Below the pieces are notes generated by a model. That model was not told the DNA's origin, did not search any database, and saw only the letters and a program-made list of their open reading frames with translations. A program made the translations under genes and the position numbers. From Candidatus Gastranaerophilales bacterium (GTDB taxonomy: Bacteria; Cyanobacteriota; Vampirovibrionia; Gastranaerophilales; Gastranaerophilaceae), in contig JAFYOU010000027.1 of the NCBI GenBank assembly GCA_017560095.1, positions 124,001 to 188,000 on the forward strand: a DNA stretch of 64,000 nt. Reading direction: 5' to 3'. This document shows, one piece after another, positions 17,418 to 26,245 of the stretch; position 1 is the stretch's first letter, and every line of letters begins with the position of its first letter.

Positions 17418-20069
17418 ATGACAGCTACTGAAGAAATCAAAACCAGTTTGATTAGCTCTGCTGAACAATTAGACGAGTTAATTGACAGAGTTGTAGCAGC
17501 ACAAAAAGAATTTGCTACTTATTCTCAAGAACAAGTAGATAAAATTTTTAAAGCAGCAGCAACTGCAGCAGACAAAGCACGTATTCCTCTAGCGAAAATG
17601 GCTAGAAAAGAAACAGGTATGGGCGTAGTTGAAGATAAATTCATTAAAAATCACTACGCTGCAGAATACATTTACAATAAACACAAAAATACTAAAACTT
17701 GTGGCGTTGTTGATAATGACAAAGCAAATGGTGTTAAAATCGTTGCTGAGCCTTTAGGTGTTTTAGCTGGTGTTATTCCAACTACTAACCCAACATCAAC
17801 AGCAATTTTTAAATCATTAATTTCATTAAAAACAAGAAATGGTATCGTTTTTTCTCCACACCCTAGAGCTAAAAACTGTACTATTGAAGCAGCAAGAATC
17901 GTTTTAGAAGCTGCCGTAAAAGCTGGTGCTCCAAAAGATATTATTGGTTGGATTGAAATGGATCCTGAAGCTGAAGCGGAAAATCCAAAATTAGGTATGG
18001 AATTATCTGGCCAATTAATGAAACATAAAAAAATATCTTGTATTTTAGCTACAGGTGGCCCAGGTATGGTTACCGCAGCATATTCTTCAGGAAACCCTGC
18101 ATTAGGCGTTGGTCCTGGTAATACTGCAGTTGTAATCGATGAAACAGCAGATATTAAAATGGCGGTTTCTTCAATTTTAATGTCAAAAACATTTGATAAT
18201 GGTATGATTTGCGCTTCCGAACAATCAGTAATTATTGTTGATTCTGTTTATGAAGAAGTTAAAAAAGAATTTGCATATCGTGGTGCATATTTAGTAAATC
18301 AAGCTGAGCAACAAAAACTTATTGACCTTCCATTTATTGATCCTGCTCGCGGAACAGCTCATCCACAAATTGTAGGCCAACCAGCTCATGAAATTGCTAA
18401 ATTGGCAGGTTTCGAAACTCCTGTTGATGCAAAAGTTTTATTAGCTGAAAGAGCAGAAGTCAAATGGGAAGACCCATTCTCAAGAGAAAAATTATCACCA
18501 ATTTTAACTATGTATAAAGCTGAATCTTTCGAAGATGCAACTGAAAAAGCTTACTATTTAGTTTCAAGAGGTGGCGCAGGTCACACTGCAGTTCTTTATA
18601 CAGATGAACGCAAAAAAGATAGAATTGATGCATATGCTCAAAAAATGCCAGCATGTCGTGTATTAATCAATCAACCTTCTTCTCAAGGTGGTATCGGTGA
18701 TTTATACAACTTCAGAATGGAACCATCTTTAACACTTGGTTGCGGTTCTTGGGGTAAAAACTCAGTATCTGGAAACGTTGGTGTTAGAGACTTATTAAAC
18801 TATAAGAGAGTTGCTGAAAGGAGAGAAAACATGCTTTGGTTTAAAGTTCCACAAAAAGTTTACTTCAAACGTGGTGCGACTGATTTAGCTTTACGTGAAT
18901 TAGAAGGCAGAAAAAAAGCATTTATCGTTACTGATAGATTCTTATTTAACTCAGGTGCTTGCGAACAAGTTACCAAAGTTTTAGATGAAATCGGTATTGA
19001 TCATGAAGTGTTCTTTGATGTTAAACCAGATCCAACTTTATCAACAATTGAAGAAGCTTATGCAATTATGAAACCATTTGAGCCAGACGTAATCATCGCT
19101 CTTGGTGGTGGTTCTCCAATGGATGCTGCTAAAATCTTATGGTTAAGATATGAACAACCAGATACAGTATTTGAAGATATTGCTATGAGATTCATGGATA
19201 TCAGAAAAAGAATTTGCCAATTACCTGAACTTGGTAAAAAAGCTCTTATGGTGGCAATTCCTACAACTTCTGGTACAGGTTCTGAAGTTACACCATTCTC
19301 TATCATCACTGATGATAAGTCAGGTGTTAAATATGCAATCGCGGATTATGCGTTAACTCCTAATATGGCTATTGTTGATCCTAACTTTGTTGACGGTATG
19401 CCAAAAGGCCTAACAAGTGCTTCTGGCATTGATGCTTTAGTTCACGCTATTGAAGCTTATGTATCTTGTATGGCAACAAACTTTACTAATTCCAACGCTT
19501 TAGAAGCTATTAAATTAGTATTCAAATACTTACCAAGATCATACAAAGAAGGTGCAAACGATCCAATCGCAAGAGAAAAAATGCACTATGCTGCAACAAT
19601 TGCTGCTATGGCATTTGCTAACTCTTTCTTAGGATTATGCCACTCAATGGCTCACAAATTAGGTGCAATGTTCCACATTCCACACGGCGTAGCTAACGCA
19701 TTATTAATCAGACAAGTTATGAAATATAATGCTACTGACTGCCCTAAAAAACAAGCTACATTCCCTCAATATAAATTCCCATGTGCAGTTGAAAGATATG
19801 CTCAAATTGCAGATGAATTAAAATTGGGCGGCTCTTCTAATGAAGAAAAAATGCAGTTATTATTAAATGCAGTTGATGCCTTAATGAAAGAAATTGAACT
19901 TCCAAATTCTATCAGAGACTTTGGTGTATCTGAGGAAGATTTCTATGCAAAATTAGATGAAATGGTTGAATTAGCATTTGATGACCAATGTACAGGTGCT
20001 AACCCAGTTTATCCAATTATGGAAGATATGAAACAACTTTACATTGATGCATTTAACGGTAATGTATAA
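17418..20069 (+). CDS. adhE: Bifunctional acetaldehyde-CoA/alcohol dehydrogenase
   Basis: 883 residues, the full bifunctional length. The N-terminal ALDH domain (~1-450) has IPTTNPTSTAIFKSL and the catalytic Cys265 in GMICASEQS. The C-terminal iron-dependent alcohol dehydrogenase domain has GGGSPMDAAKILW (~560) and the metal-ligand region LCHSMAHKLGAMFHIPHG (~742-759). AdhE reduces acetyl-CoA to ethanol using two NADH and assembles into spirosomes, so it is the fermentative electron sink. A strong AAAGGAG ribosome site and promoter precede it and a good terminator follows; codon use looks biased to high expression. Confidence 0.98.
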   Translation: MTATEEIKTSLISSAEQLDELIDRVVAAQKEFATYSQEQVDKIFKAAATAADKARIPLAKMARKETGMGVVEDKFIKNHYAAEYIYNKHKNTKTCGVVDNDKANGVKIVAEPLGVLAGVIPTTNPTSTAIFKSLISLKTRNGIVFSPHPRAKNCTIEAARIVLEAAVKAGAPKDIIGWIEMDPEAEAENPKLGMELSGQLMKHKKISCILATGGPGMVTAAYSSGNPALGVGPGNTAVVIDETADIKMAVSSILMSKTFDNGMICASEQSVIIVDSVYEEVKKEFAYRGAYLVNQAEQQKLIDLPFIDPARGTAHPQIVGQPAHEIAKLAGFETPVDAKVLLAERAEVKWEDPFSREKLSPILTMYKAESFEDATEKAYYLVSRGGAGHTAVLYTDERKKDRIDAYAQKMPACRVLINQPSSQGGIGDLYNFRMEPSLTLGCGSWGKNSVSGNVGVRDLLNYKRVAERRENMLWFKVPQKVYFKRGATDLALRELEGRKKAFIVTDRFLFNSGACEQVTKVLDEIGIDHEVFFDVKPDPTLSTIEEAYAIMKPFEPDVIIALGGGSPMDAAKILWLRYEQPDTVFEDIAMRFMDIRKRICQLPELGKKALMVAIPTTSGTGSEVTPFSIITDDKSGVKYAIADYALTPNMAIVDPNFVDGMPKGLTSASGIDALVHAIEAYVSCMATNFTNSNALEAIKLVFKYLPRSYKEGANDPIAREKMHYAATIAAMAFANSFLGLCHSMAHKLGAMFHIPHGVANALLIRQVMKYNATDCPKKQATFPQYKFPCAVERYAQIADELKLGGSSNEEKMQLLLNAVDALMKEIELPNSIRDFGVSEEDFYAKLDEMVELAFDDQCTGANPVYPIMEDMKQLYIDAFNGNV

Positions 20070-20083
20070 TTAAATTAAATCTA

Positions 20084-20117
20084 AGAGGGTTACAATTAAT
20101 TTGTAGCCCTCTTTTTT
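20084..20117 (+). terminator. Rho-independent terminator of adhE
   Basis: 11-bp stem with one G-U pair (AGAGGGTTACA / TGTAGCCCTCT), 7-nt loop, then a T tract; 15 nt after the adhE stop. Confidence 0.9.
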
Positions 20118-20130
20118 ATAGGATAGTGTT

Positions 20131-20754
20131 ATGAAGCATGAATTATCTCAACGTACAATAAATCGCCTCACACAATATCATACAGTTTTAAGAGAATTTT
20201 CAAAAAAAGAAATTGAAAACATTACTTCTGCTCAAATTTCTTCTTTTTTGAAAATTGACGAAACTCAAGTAAGAAAAGATATTAAAAGTGTAAATTGCAA
20301 AGGCAAATGTAAGGTTGGTTACAGCGTTTCCGAGCTAAAAGAAGCAATCGAAACAATCCTTGATTATAAAACCATAAAAAAAGCATTTGTAATTGGAGCT
20401 GGAAATTTAGGTATTGCTTTATCTAAATATTCTAAATTCTCTGAATTTGGACTCGAGATAAAAGGATTGTTTGATATTAATTCTAAAATAATTGGACAAA
20501 AATTTGACAATAAAGAAATATATCACCTTTCAGATATCAAAAAAATGGTAGCTGAAACCGGTGTTAGTATAGCTATTTTGACTTTGCCAAACAAAGTAGC
20601 ACAAGAGGTAACTGATAAATTAGTTGAAGCGGGAATTAAATATATTTGGAACTTTGCACCAAGTATTCTTTCGGTTCCAGATGACGTCAAAGTTTGGAAT
20701 GAAAATTTAATTGGTAGTTTTTTACAATTCTGCGCTATTGAAAGTGTTAAATAA
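20131..20754 (+). CDS. rex: Redox-sensing transcriptional repressor Rex
   Basis: 207 residues. The N-terminal winged helix (LSQRTINRLTQYHTVLREFS, and SSFLKIDETQVRKDIKSV) and the C-terminal Rossmann domain (AFVIGAGNLGIALSKYS) are typical of Rex, as are GLFDINSKIIGQ and WNFAPSILSVPDDV. Rex senses the NADH/NAD+ ratio and represses fermentation and respiration genes when NADH is low. Its position directly after adhE, a classic target, fits. The 3' end overlaps the convergent calpain-like gene by 33 nt, so the two messages are mutually antisense at their ends. Confidence 0.93.
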   Translation: MKHELSQRTINRLTQYHTVLREFSKKEIENITSAQISSFLKIDETQVRKDIKSVNCKGKCKVGYSVSELKEAIETILDYKTIKKAFVIGAGNLGIALSKYSKFSEFGLEIKGLFDINSKIIGQKFDNKEIYHLSDIKKMVAETGVSIAILTLPNKVAQEVTDKLVEAGIKYIWNFAPSILSVPDDVKVWNENLIGSFLQFCAIESVK

Positions 20755-21768
20755 ACCTTTTAAGAGCTTTTTAGCTAAATTAAATCCGCTTTTAATTTGT
20801 GATATAAAACTTGGCTTAATGTGATCAGAATCTAAAGATTTATCATTAGCAATTATTTCATGACCATAATATACTAACTCTAGGCAATTTGAACAAAAAT
20901 CATCTAAGCTAATATTTATATCTTTAGAAGAATCCCATGGATCAACAATTGTTACGGATTCACTTGTTACGTTTTTTACACAATAAGAATGATCTGAATT
21001 TAACAATACTTCATTCCCATTTATATCTTGAACTACAACATTTTCATAAAAACCAGTAGTTAAAAATGATTTCTCAGGATTATTATTAAAATTATTTAAA
21101 ATATCTACTTTGTCGCTATTGCTTATTGCTGATTTTGTAATATATCCTGCAAGATAAAATAATACTTCTGACTCGTGTCTATAATTTAATACATCATCAT
21201 TTGAATTTATTGATATCTTCCGTGTTTGACTATTGTTGTATGGTTCTAAATCTTCTTCTGAGATTACCCCATTTTTTATATCCAATAGTAGTTTTTGTAT
21301 ACCTAGCTCAATTACCAGCATATCATCATCGCCAATTGAGTATTTAGGTGCAGTCTTGCCATTTTTTTCAACAATTTCATTTTTTGCTTGAACTATTTCA
21401 TTATAAGATATATTATAATCACCAAAATATGTGTGTAATATTGCACCATCATTGTTGTATTCTAGAGAATCTTTTATTATTTTTTTTCCAAAATCAGTTT
21501 CTTTTAATGAATTAACACTTGATAAAAGCCAGCAATCACCAGTACCCTGTTGTTTTGTATTGCCAATTTCTTCATCTACAATGATAGAATTAATTATATC
21601 AACTTCTTCTTGGTGTTCATTTAAATATTCATACGTTAAAGGATCTTTGCTTATATTTGATAAATTATCATCAAAATCGTTTATGCGATTGTTTTTTATG
21701 TTACTTTCAGCGTTAATTCTGCAATTTACATTAACGCTTGTAATTTGCATAACAACATCAGTTGACAT
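20722..21768 (-). CDS. Calpain-like cysteine protease (C2-type catalytic motifs)
   Basis: 348 residues, starting at an ATG with GGGAG upstream. The calpain catalytic-cysteine motif is clear: KQQGTGDCWLLSSVNSL with Cys79 (calpains: Q-x4-D-C-W-x3-A). The helix MLVIELGIQKLL (150-161) matches the family's second signature, SDHSYCV supplies His260 (GHAYSV in calpains), and IVDPWD (274-279) stands where NPWG carries the third catalytic residue, here Asp for Asn. No signal peptide is visible. Residues 1-60 are unrecognised and the C-terminal ~40 are basic. Bacterial calpain-like proteins are uncommon and their substrates mostly unknown. The neighbours give no hint. Confidence 0.75.
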   Translation of the reverse strand: MSTDVVMQITSVNVNCRINAESNIKNNRINDFDDNLSNISKDPLTYEYLNEHQEEVDIINSIIVDEEIGNTKQQGTGDCWLLSSVNSLKETDFGKKIIKDSLEYNNDGAILHTYFGDYNISYNEIVQAKNEIVEKNGKTAPKYSIGDDDMLVIELGIQKLLLDIKNGVISEEDLEPYNNSQTRKISINSNDDVLNYRHESEVLFYLAGYITKSAISNSDKVDILNNFNNNPEKSFLTTGFYENVVVQDINGNEVLLNSDHSYCVKNVTSESVTIVDPWDSSKDINISLDDFCSNCLELVYYGHEIIANDKSLDSDHIKPSFISQIKSGFNLAKKLLKGLFNTFNSAEL

Positions 21769-21908
21769 GGCATCTCCCGTTGATTTTATATATATTATAT
21801 ATAAAGTTTATATAATTACTTCATTTGATCAAAAATTGATTTATTTTACATAAATTTACATATTTAAACTTAAATTCATTAACTAATGTAAATATTTAAA
21901 ACACTATA

Positions 21909-21936
21909 TTGCAATTTTATCTTTTTTAGATATTAT
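21909..21936 (+). promoter_or_regulatory. Promoter of the candidate small RNA
   Basis: TTGCAA (21909-21914), 16-nt T-rich spacer, TATTAT (21931-21936) in a gap that has no plus-strand gene but ends in a good plus-strand terminator. Confidence 0.5.
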
Positions 21937-21942
21937 TGTAAA

Positions 21943-22064
21943 TGCGCCTGAAATTAATAGAGTTTAGGCAAAAAGAAAACCGAATTTGATAGATTTCAAA
22001 AACGGTTAAATAATGAGTCTTGTATCGTTAGTAAATCTTAAAGCTCCAATTGGGGCTTTTTTTT
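21943..22064 (+). ncRNA. Candidate small RNA (~120 nt)
   Basis: The 372-nt gap between two minus-strand genes holds no credible ORF. On the plus strand it has a promoter-like pair (21909-21936) and, about 105 nt later, a terminator hairpin with T tract (22040-22064). Between them lie two further possible stems: GCCTGAA/TTTAGGC around 21945-21969 and AACCG/CGGTT around 21979-22006. No gene on this strand lies upstream within 1 kb or downstream within 1.5 kb that would explain a terminator. The start is an estimate from the -10 box. Confidence 0.5.
22040..22064 (+). terminator. Terminator of the candidate small RNA
   Basis: Stem AAAGCTCC / GGGGCTTT (one G-U pair) with AATT loop followed by a run of T; the opposite strand lacks a T tract, so it acts in the plus direction. 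Confidence 0.75.
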
Positions 22065-22140
22065 ATGCTTGTAAAACAGCATTTAAATAATTCTACTACA
22101 TTTATCAAGATTTTAAATACATCTTTTGTACTAGTTTTCT

Positions 22141-22530
22141 TTATGTACTAGTTTTTATGGTATCAAAGCCGATTTCTTCCCATATTTTATAACCTCCACA
22201 TAATGTCATTACCGGATATCCTTTTTCTGCTATAGCCAAGGCAACATAAGTGGCATTTTTGCAATATGGGCAATAACTATATACAATATTAACTTTATCT
22301 TTATCAAACATAACCAAGTGTTCTTCGAGTGTATCTAAAGGCACATGAATTGCAAATGGAATATGTCCAGCAATATAATCATCATAATTTCTAACATCAA
22401 CAATATTAAAATCTTCTATGTTTTCTTTGATGTGTTTCTCAAGTTCTCTTGGAGAAATTTCAAAAGATATCTTTTCAAGAAAAAAATCTTTTGCCTTTGA
22501 TGAGTTGAAAGTAAAATTTTTAGTTTTCAT
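22141..22530 (-). CDS. Rhodanese-domain protein with CPYC active-site loop
   Basis: 129 residues, a single rhodanese domain: NIVDVRNYDDYIAGHIPFAI then the active-site strand VYSYCPYCKNATYVALAIAE and LCGGYKIWEEIGF. The loop starting with the presumed catalytic Cys87 reads CPYCKN rather than the common C-R-x-G-x-R; a CPYC pair (Cys87, Cys90) is the redox motif of glutaredoxins. It may handle persulfide sulfur with a second thiol nearby. A copy of the motif shared with the response-regulator promoter lies 60-75 nt upstream (22591-22600). Confidence 0.85.
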   Translation of the reverse strand: MKTKNFTFNSSKAKDFFLEKISFEISPRELEKHIKENIEDFNIVDVRNYDDYIAGHIPFAIHVPLDTLEEHLVMFDKDKVNIVYSYCPYCKNATYVALAIAEKGYPVMTLCGGYKIWEEIGFDTIKTST

Positions 22531-22590
22531 TTTTCCTCCTAATTTTCTATCTAAACGATTGGTAATTATAATATTAATCGAAGATTATCG

Positions 22591-22600
22591 ATACGATAGG
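22591..22600 (-). promoter_or_regulatory. Copy 1 of ATACCTATCG motif, upstream of the rhodanese gene
   Basis: Minus-strand ATACCTATCGTAT (22591-22603) between the response regulator stop and the rhodanese start. The same 10-mer occurs in the divergent promoter region at 23491-23500. Confidence 0.4.
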
Positions 22601-22613
22601 TATAGATAATATA

Positions 22614-23306
22614 CTAAACTATTCCTTCTCGTATTGCTTTAACAGCGGCTTGAGTTCTATCATCTACAACGAGTTTTTGAATAATATTGCATACATGTGC
22701 TTTTGAAGTATGTTCTGATATGTTTAATTCATTTGCAATCTGCAAATTAGATTTGCCATCAACGACTAATTTTAATACTTCATATTCACGTGCAGTTAAA
22801 TTTGCGTGTGTAGATTTAAAATTTGAACGAGAAATTTGCGTATTTGGAATTACATTTGGGTTTAATTCTCTTAAAATCTGAACGACTTTTTTATCTATCC
22901 ACATTGCACCATTTGAAACAGAACGAACAATCATATCTAAAAATTCAGAGTTAATATCTTTTAAAATATAACCATATATACCCATTTTCATAGCTTTGCT
23001 TATAACGTGTTCATTAATATGAGATGTTAATATGATGAATTTTACACCAGGTTTTGTATTCATAACTTTTTCTATTAAATCAAGTCCATTAATATCCTCT
23101 AATTCTAAATCCAATAGAACAACATCAGGATTTTGTGCAAGTATTTTTGCAATTCCTTCTTTGCCATTTGCTGCCTCTGCAACGACGCAAATGCCATCTT
23201 TATTTTCAAATAATGATTTTATGCCACATCTAAATAGTTTATGATCATCAATTAATATTAATCTAACTGTTTGTTGAATATTTTTATTGCATATATTATT
23301 TTGCAT
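22614..23306 (-). CDS. NarL/LuxR-family response regulator
   Basis: 230 residues. The receiver domain has the acidic pair Asp20/Asp21 (LILIDDHKLF), phospho-acceptor Asp66 (VVLLDLELED), switch Thr94 and Lys116 (YILKDIN). The C-terminal LuxR-type helix-turn-helix is LTAREYEVLKLVVDGKSNLQ and ISEHTSKAHVCNII (~165-215). No histidine kinase lies nearby, so it is an orphan. The gene is divergent from an FAD oxidoreductase and upstream of the rhodanese gene, and repeated 10-bp motifs flank it, consistent with autoregulation. Confidence 0.93.
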   Translation of the reverse strand: MQNNICNKNIQQTVRLILIDDHKLFRCGIKSLFENKDGICVVAEAANGKEGIAKILAQNPDVVLLDLELEDINGLDLIEKVMNTKPGVKFIILTSHINEHVISKAMKMGIYGYILKDINSEFLDMIVRSVSNGAMWIDKKVVQILRELNPNVIPNTQISRSNFKSTHANLTAREYEVLKLVVDGKSNLQIANELNISEHTSKAHVCNIIQKLVVDDRTQAAVKAIREGIV

Positions 23307-23490
23307 ATTTTCTCCTTAATTTTGTTTTAAATTATCAGTTACATTTTTGCATTTCATTAGCATATTTTTTAAAATAAAGATGTATTCTTATACTAATTTA
23401 AACTTGAATTATCATTTAAATTGGAATTAAATGGTACCTAAATGTCATTTTTGTTTTTAAATAGCCCTTGTTACATAATATACATTATCA

Positions 23491-23534
23491 ATACCTATCG
23501 ATATGCATGCATTTAATATTTAACGTATCGTATT
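23491..23534. promoter_or_regulatory. Candidate response-regulator operator region (motif copy 2 plus related half)
   Basis: ATACCTATCGATAT (23491-23504) repeats the 10-mer found upstream of the rhodanese gene, and AACGTATCGTATT (23522-23534) is a related inverted variant. Both lie in the 272-nt divergent region between the response regulator and the FAD oxidoreductase; the rest of that region is AT-rich with no other recognisable structure. Confidence 0.4.
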
Positions 23535-23578
23535 TGTGCATTTTTTACTTTTTTTATTAAATAACATATAATTAACTT

Positions 23579-24850
23579 ATGGATGAAAAACAAAAGTATG
23601 ATGTCGTTATTATTGGTGGTGGCACTTCGGGATGTGCTTGTGCATACAATTGCGCAAAAAATGGATTAAAAACTCTGTTGGTTGAGAAAAATAATTTTTT
23701 GGGTGGATTAATGACAGGGGGTCTCGTTGTTCCAATTATGAAATCCTCAATCAATGATATCAATTGTGATTATTATAAAAAACTTATTCAAGTTTCAAAA
23801 AAATACAATGCACAAATTACATATAAAGATGGTAATGATGGCTGGTTAAATCCTGAGTTATTAAAAATTATTTTAGAAGATGTCTTATCATTTGATAATT
23901 TAGATATTCTTTTTGAAACATCAACCGAATCAATTATATATGAAGGTAGCATTATAAAAAGTATAATTTTAAACTCTAACTTATTATCATTACCAATCGA
24001 AGCGCAATATTATGTAGATGCCACAGGCACTGCGGAATTTTCAATTCTAGCTAATTGCGATATTTTGGATTCACACGATAAAAAACAACAAAATTCACTT
24101 CGTTTTATTTTAGGAAACGTTAATCTTGAAGAATTTTGCAGTTTTATAAAAAAAATAGATAATAATGAAGATATTACCAATACCTATCGAGACGAAATAA
24201 ATACTAATACTGAATTACATTTTACTACAGCAAGTACTTGGGATACATTAACACACTGGGCACTTGATAAGTATCTTCAACAAGGGGTTAAGGACGGAAT
24301 TCTACAAGAATCCGATAGGGCATATTTTCAAGTTTTTTCAATTGCTGGTGGCCTTGGCCAAGTTGCTTTTAATTGTCCAAGAATAGATAATTATAAAAAC
24401 AACCCTTACATGTCTTCCAAAGAATTAATTAACGCTAGAAAAGCAATATATAGATTGTATAATTTCGTCAAACAATATTTTCCAGGTTTTCAGAATGCTA
24501 TTATAACTAATATTGCAACTCAAACAGGAGTTAGAGAACAAAATAGAGTAAAAACTAAATACGTTTTCACAAAAGATGATTTAATAAGCTCAAAAACTTT
24601 TAATAACCCAGTTTTGATGGCTAATTATTCCATAGATATTCATTCTGATAAAAAAAATGGTTCTATTTTGCAAAAAACTTCAAATTATATGTTGCCTATA
24701 GAGTCGCTTATTAGCGCAAATTATGAAAATTTATTTGCAATAGGAAAAATTTTAGGTGCAGATTTTGAAGCTCATAGCGCGCTTCGTGTACAAAAGAGCT
24801 GTATGTCAATGGGCGAAGCAGTTGCAAAACATATAACAAAAATGAATTAA
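23579..24850 (+). CDS. FAD-dependent oxidoreductase (FAD_oxidored family)
   Basis: 423 residues. The dinucleotide-binding start is VVIIGGGTSGCACAYNCAKN with VEKNNFLGGLMTGGLV next, the arrangement of the PF12831 FAD-dependent oxidoreductase family. YYVDATGTAEFSILANC, TQTGVREQNR and the C-terminal NLFAIGKILGADFEAHSALR and CMSMGEAVAKH also fit. The substrate cannot be told. It is divergent from the response regulator and shares its motif-containing promoter region; a third copy of the 13-mer CAATACCTATCGA lies inside its coding sequence at 24178-24190. Confidence 0.85.
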   Translation: MDEKQKYDVVIIGGGTSGCACAYNCAKNGLKTLLVEKNNFLGGLMTGGLVVPIMKSSINDINCDYYKKLIQVSKKYNAQITYKDGNDGWLNPELLKIILEDVLSFDNLDILFETSTESIIYEGSIIKSIILNSNLLSLPIEAQYYVDATGTAEFSILANCDILDSHDKKQQNSLRFILGNVNLEEFCSFIKKIDNNEDITNTYRDEINTNTELHFTTASTWDTLTHWALDKYLQQGVKDGILQESDRAYFQVFSIAGGLGQVAFNCPRIDNYKNNPYMSSKELINARKAIYRLYNFVKQYFPGFQNAIITNIATQTGVREQNRVKTKYVFTKDDLISSKTFNNPVLMANYSIDIHSDKKNGSILQKTSNYMLPIESLISANYENLFAIGKILGADFEAHSALRVQKSCMSMGEAVAKHITKMN

Positions 24851-26173
24851 CTACTTTCCAATACAAAAATTATCAAATATATTATCTAAAATTGTATCAG
24901 TCAATACTTCACCCGTTATTTCATCAAGCGCCAGAATAGATTGTTTTAAATCCATTGCATACAAATCGGCATCATCCTCGAATTCACTTGTTTTAATTAC
25001 ATTTTCTAGTGCTTCTTTAGCTCTTAAAAGGCAAGTTTGCTGGCGCTTATTAGTTGTGTAATTAAAATCATTTGGAATTAAATTTCTGATAATTTCTACA
25101 ATTTTATCTTTCAATTTATCAATACCAAATCCTGTTTTAGAGCTAACCTCAAGAGCCTCACTGCACGCTAAACACGAAATATCACATTTTGTCTTAATAA
25201 ATAAAATTTGCTTATTTTGTGCTCTTTTTAAAAGTTCATCATCTATTTCATTGGCTGAATTTTCGAATAAAAATAATACTATTTCACTATTATCAATTGC
25301 TTCAAGAGAATTATCAATTCCAATTTGCTCAACCAAATCAGCCTTATTTTTATCACGAATGCCAGCAGTATCAATAAAATTTATTAAATATCCATTTAAA
25401 TTTATCGATTCTTTAATAGTATCTCTTGTGGTGCCTTCAATTGGAGTTACAATGGCCCTTGTATAATTTAAAAGTGCATTAAATAAAGAACTTTTTCCGA
25501 CATTTGGCCTACCAATTAAACAAGCATTGAGACCATCTCTTATAAAATCATGGCTTCTTGAATTATTTAGGATTTCATTTAAAACAAGAATATTATCATT
25601 ACATTTCGAAACGATGTAATTTTTATCAACTTCTTGCACATCTTCTGGAAAATCAACTGAGGCAATTACCCTAGAATAAATTTCAATTAAATTATTTTTA
25701 ATTTCAAAAGTTTTGTTTTTTAAATATCCACCAAGGTTTGACAGTGCATTTTGTGCAGATTTTGAACTTGTTGAATGAATAACATCTAATACCGCTTCTG
25801 CTTGCGACAAATCAATTCTATGATTCAAAAAAGCACGTTTTGTAAATTCGCCCCTTGCGGCAAGTCTAGCACCTTTAGCTAAAATCAGCTCTAATATTGA
25901 ATTTATTATAACTGGACTTCCATGGGTTTGAATCTCAATAACATCTTCTCCTGTGTAGCTATGGGGAGCCAAAAAAGGTAGTACTATAACTTCATCTAAA
26001 AAAGTATTTTTATCGATAATGTGGCCATAATTTATCATTTTTGGCTTAATTTTTTTATCAAAAATTTGTTCTATTATTTCAAACGATTTATCTCCAGAAA
26101 GCCTTATAATGCCGACCGCACCGGTAGCCAGCGGAGTAATTATTGCACAAATTGTATCAAAATTATTTTCCAT
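24851..26173 (-). CDS. mnmE: tRNA modification GTPase MnmE
   Basis: 440 residues. N-terminal folate-binding domain (ICAIITPLATGAVGIIRLSG, PHSYTGEDVIEIQTHGS), central GTPase with P-loop GRPNVGKSSL (221-230) and switch GTTRDTIKE, and the invariant C-terminal cysteine motif CIGK (Cys437). With MnmG it makes the cmnm5/nm5 modification at wobble uridine 34. It is divergent from yidC, with which it is often clustered in bacteria. Confidence 0.97.
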   Translation of the reverse strand: MENNFDTICAIITPLATGAVGIIRLSGDKSFEIIEQIFDKKIKPKMINYGHIIDKNTFLDEVIVLPFLAPHSYTGEDVIEIQTHGSPVIINSILELILAKGARLAARGEFTKRAFLNHRIDLSQAEAVLDVIHSTSSKSAQNALSNLGGYLKNKTFEIKNNLIEIYSRVIASVDFPEDVQEVDKNYIVSKCNDNILVLNEILNNSRSHDFIRDGLNACLIGRPNVGKSSLFNALLNYTRAIVTPIEGTTRDTIKESINLNGYLINFIDTAGIRDKNKADLVEQIGIDNSLEAIDNSEIVLFLFENSANEIDDELLKRAQNKQILFIKTKCDISCLACSEALEVSSKTGFGIDKLKDKIVEIIRNLIPNDFNYTTNKRQQTCLLRAKEALENVIKTSEFEDDADLYAMDLKQSILALDEITGEVLTDTILDNIFDNFCIGK

Positions 26174-26177
26174 ATGG

Positions 26178-26207
26178 TCAATTTTACCATGTTCATAGTA
26201 AAATTGA
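26178..26207. promoter_or_regulatory. Perfect 10-bp inverted repeat in mnmE-yidC spacer
   Basis: TCAATTTTAC (26178-26187) and GTAAAATTGA (26198-26207) separated by 10 nt, just upstream of a TATAAT box (26211-26216) facing yidC. It could be an operator or an RNA hairpin. Confidence 0.4.
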
Positions 26208-26245
26208 AGATATAATTATGACTTTTTAATTTTGAGGAGAAAATA

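Noticed and set aside
24178-24190. Third copy of the response-regulator motif as a functional site
   Set aside because: It is inside the coding sequence of the FAD oxidoreductase; listed as an observation only, since a chance match cannot be excluded.
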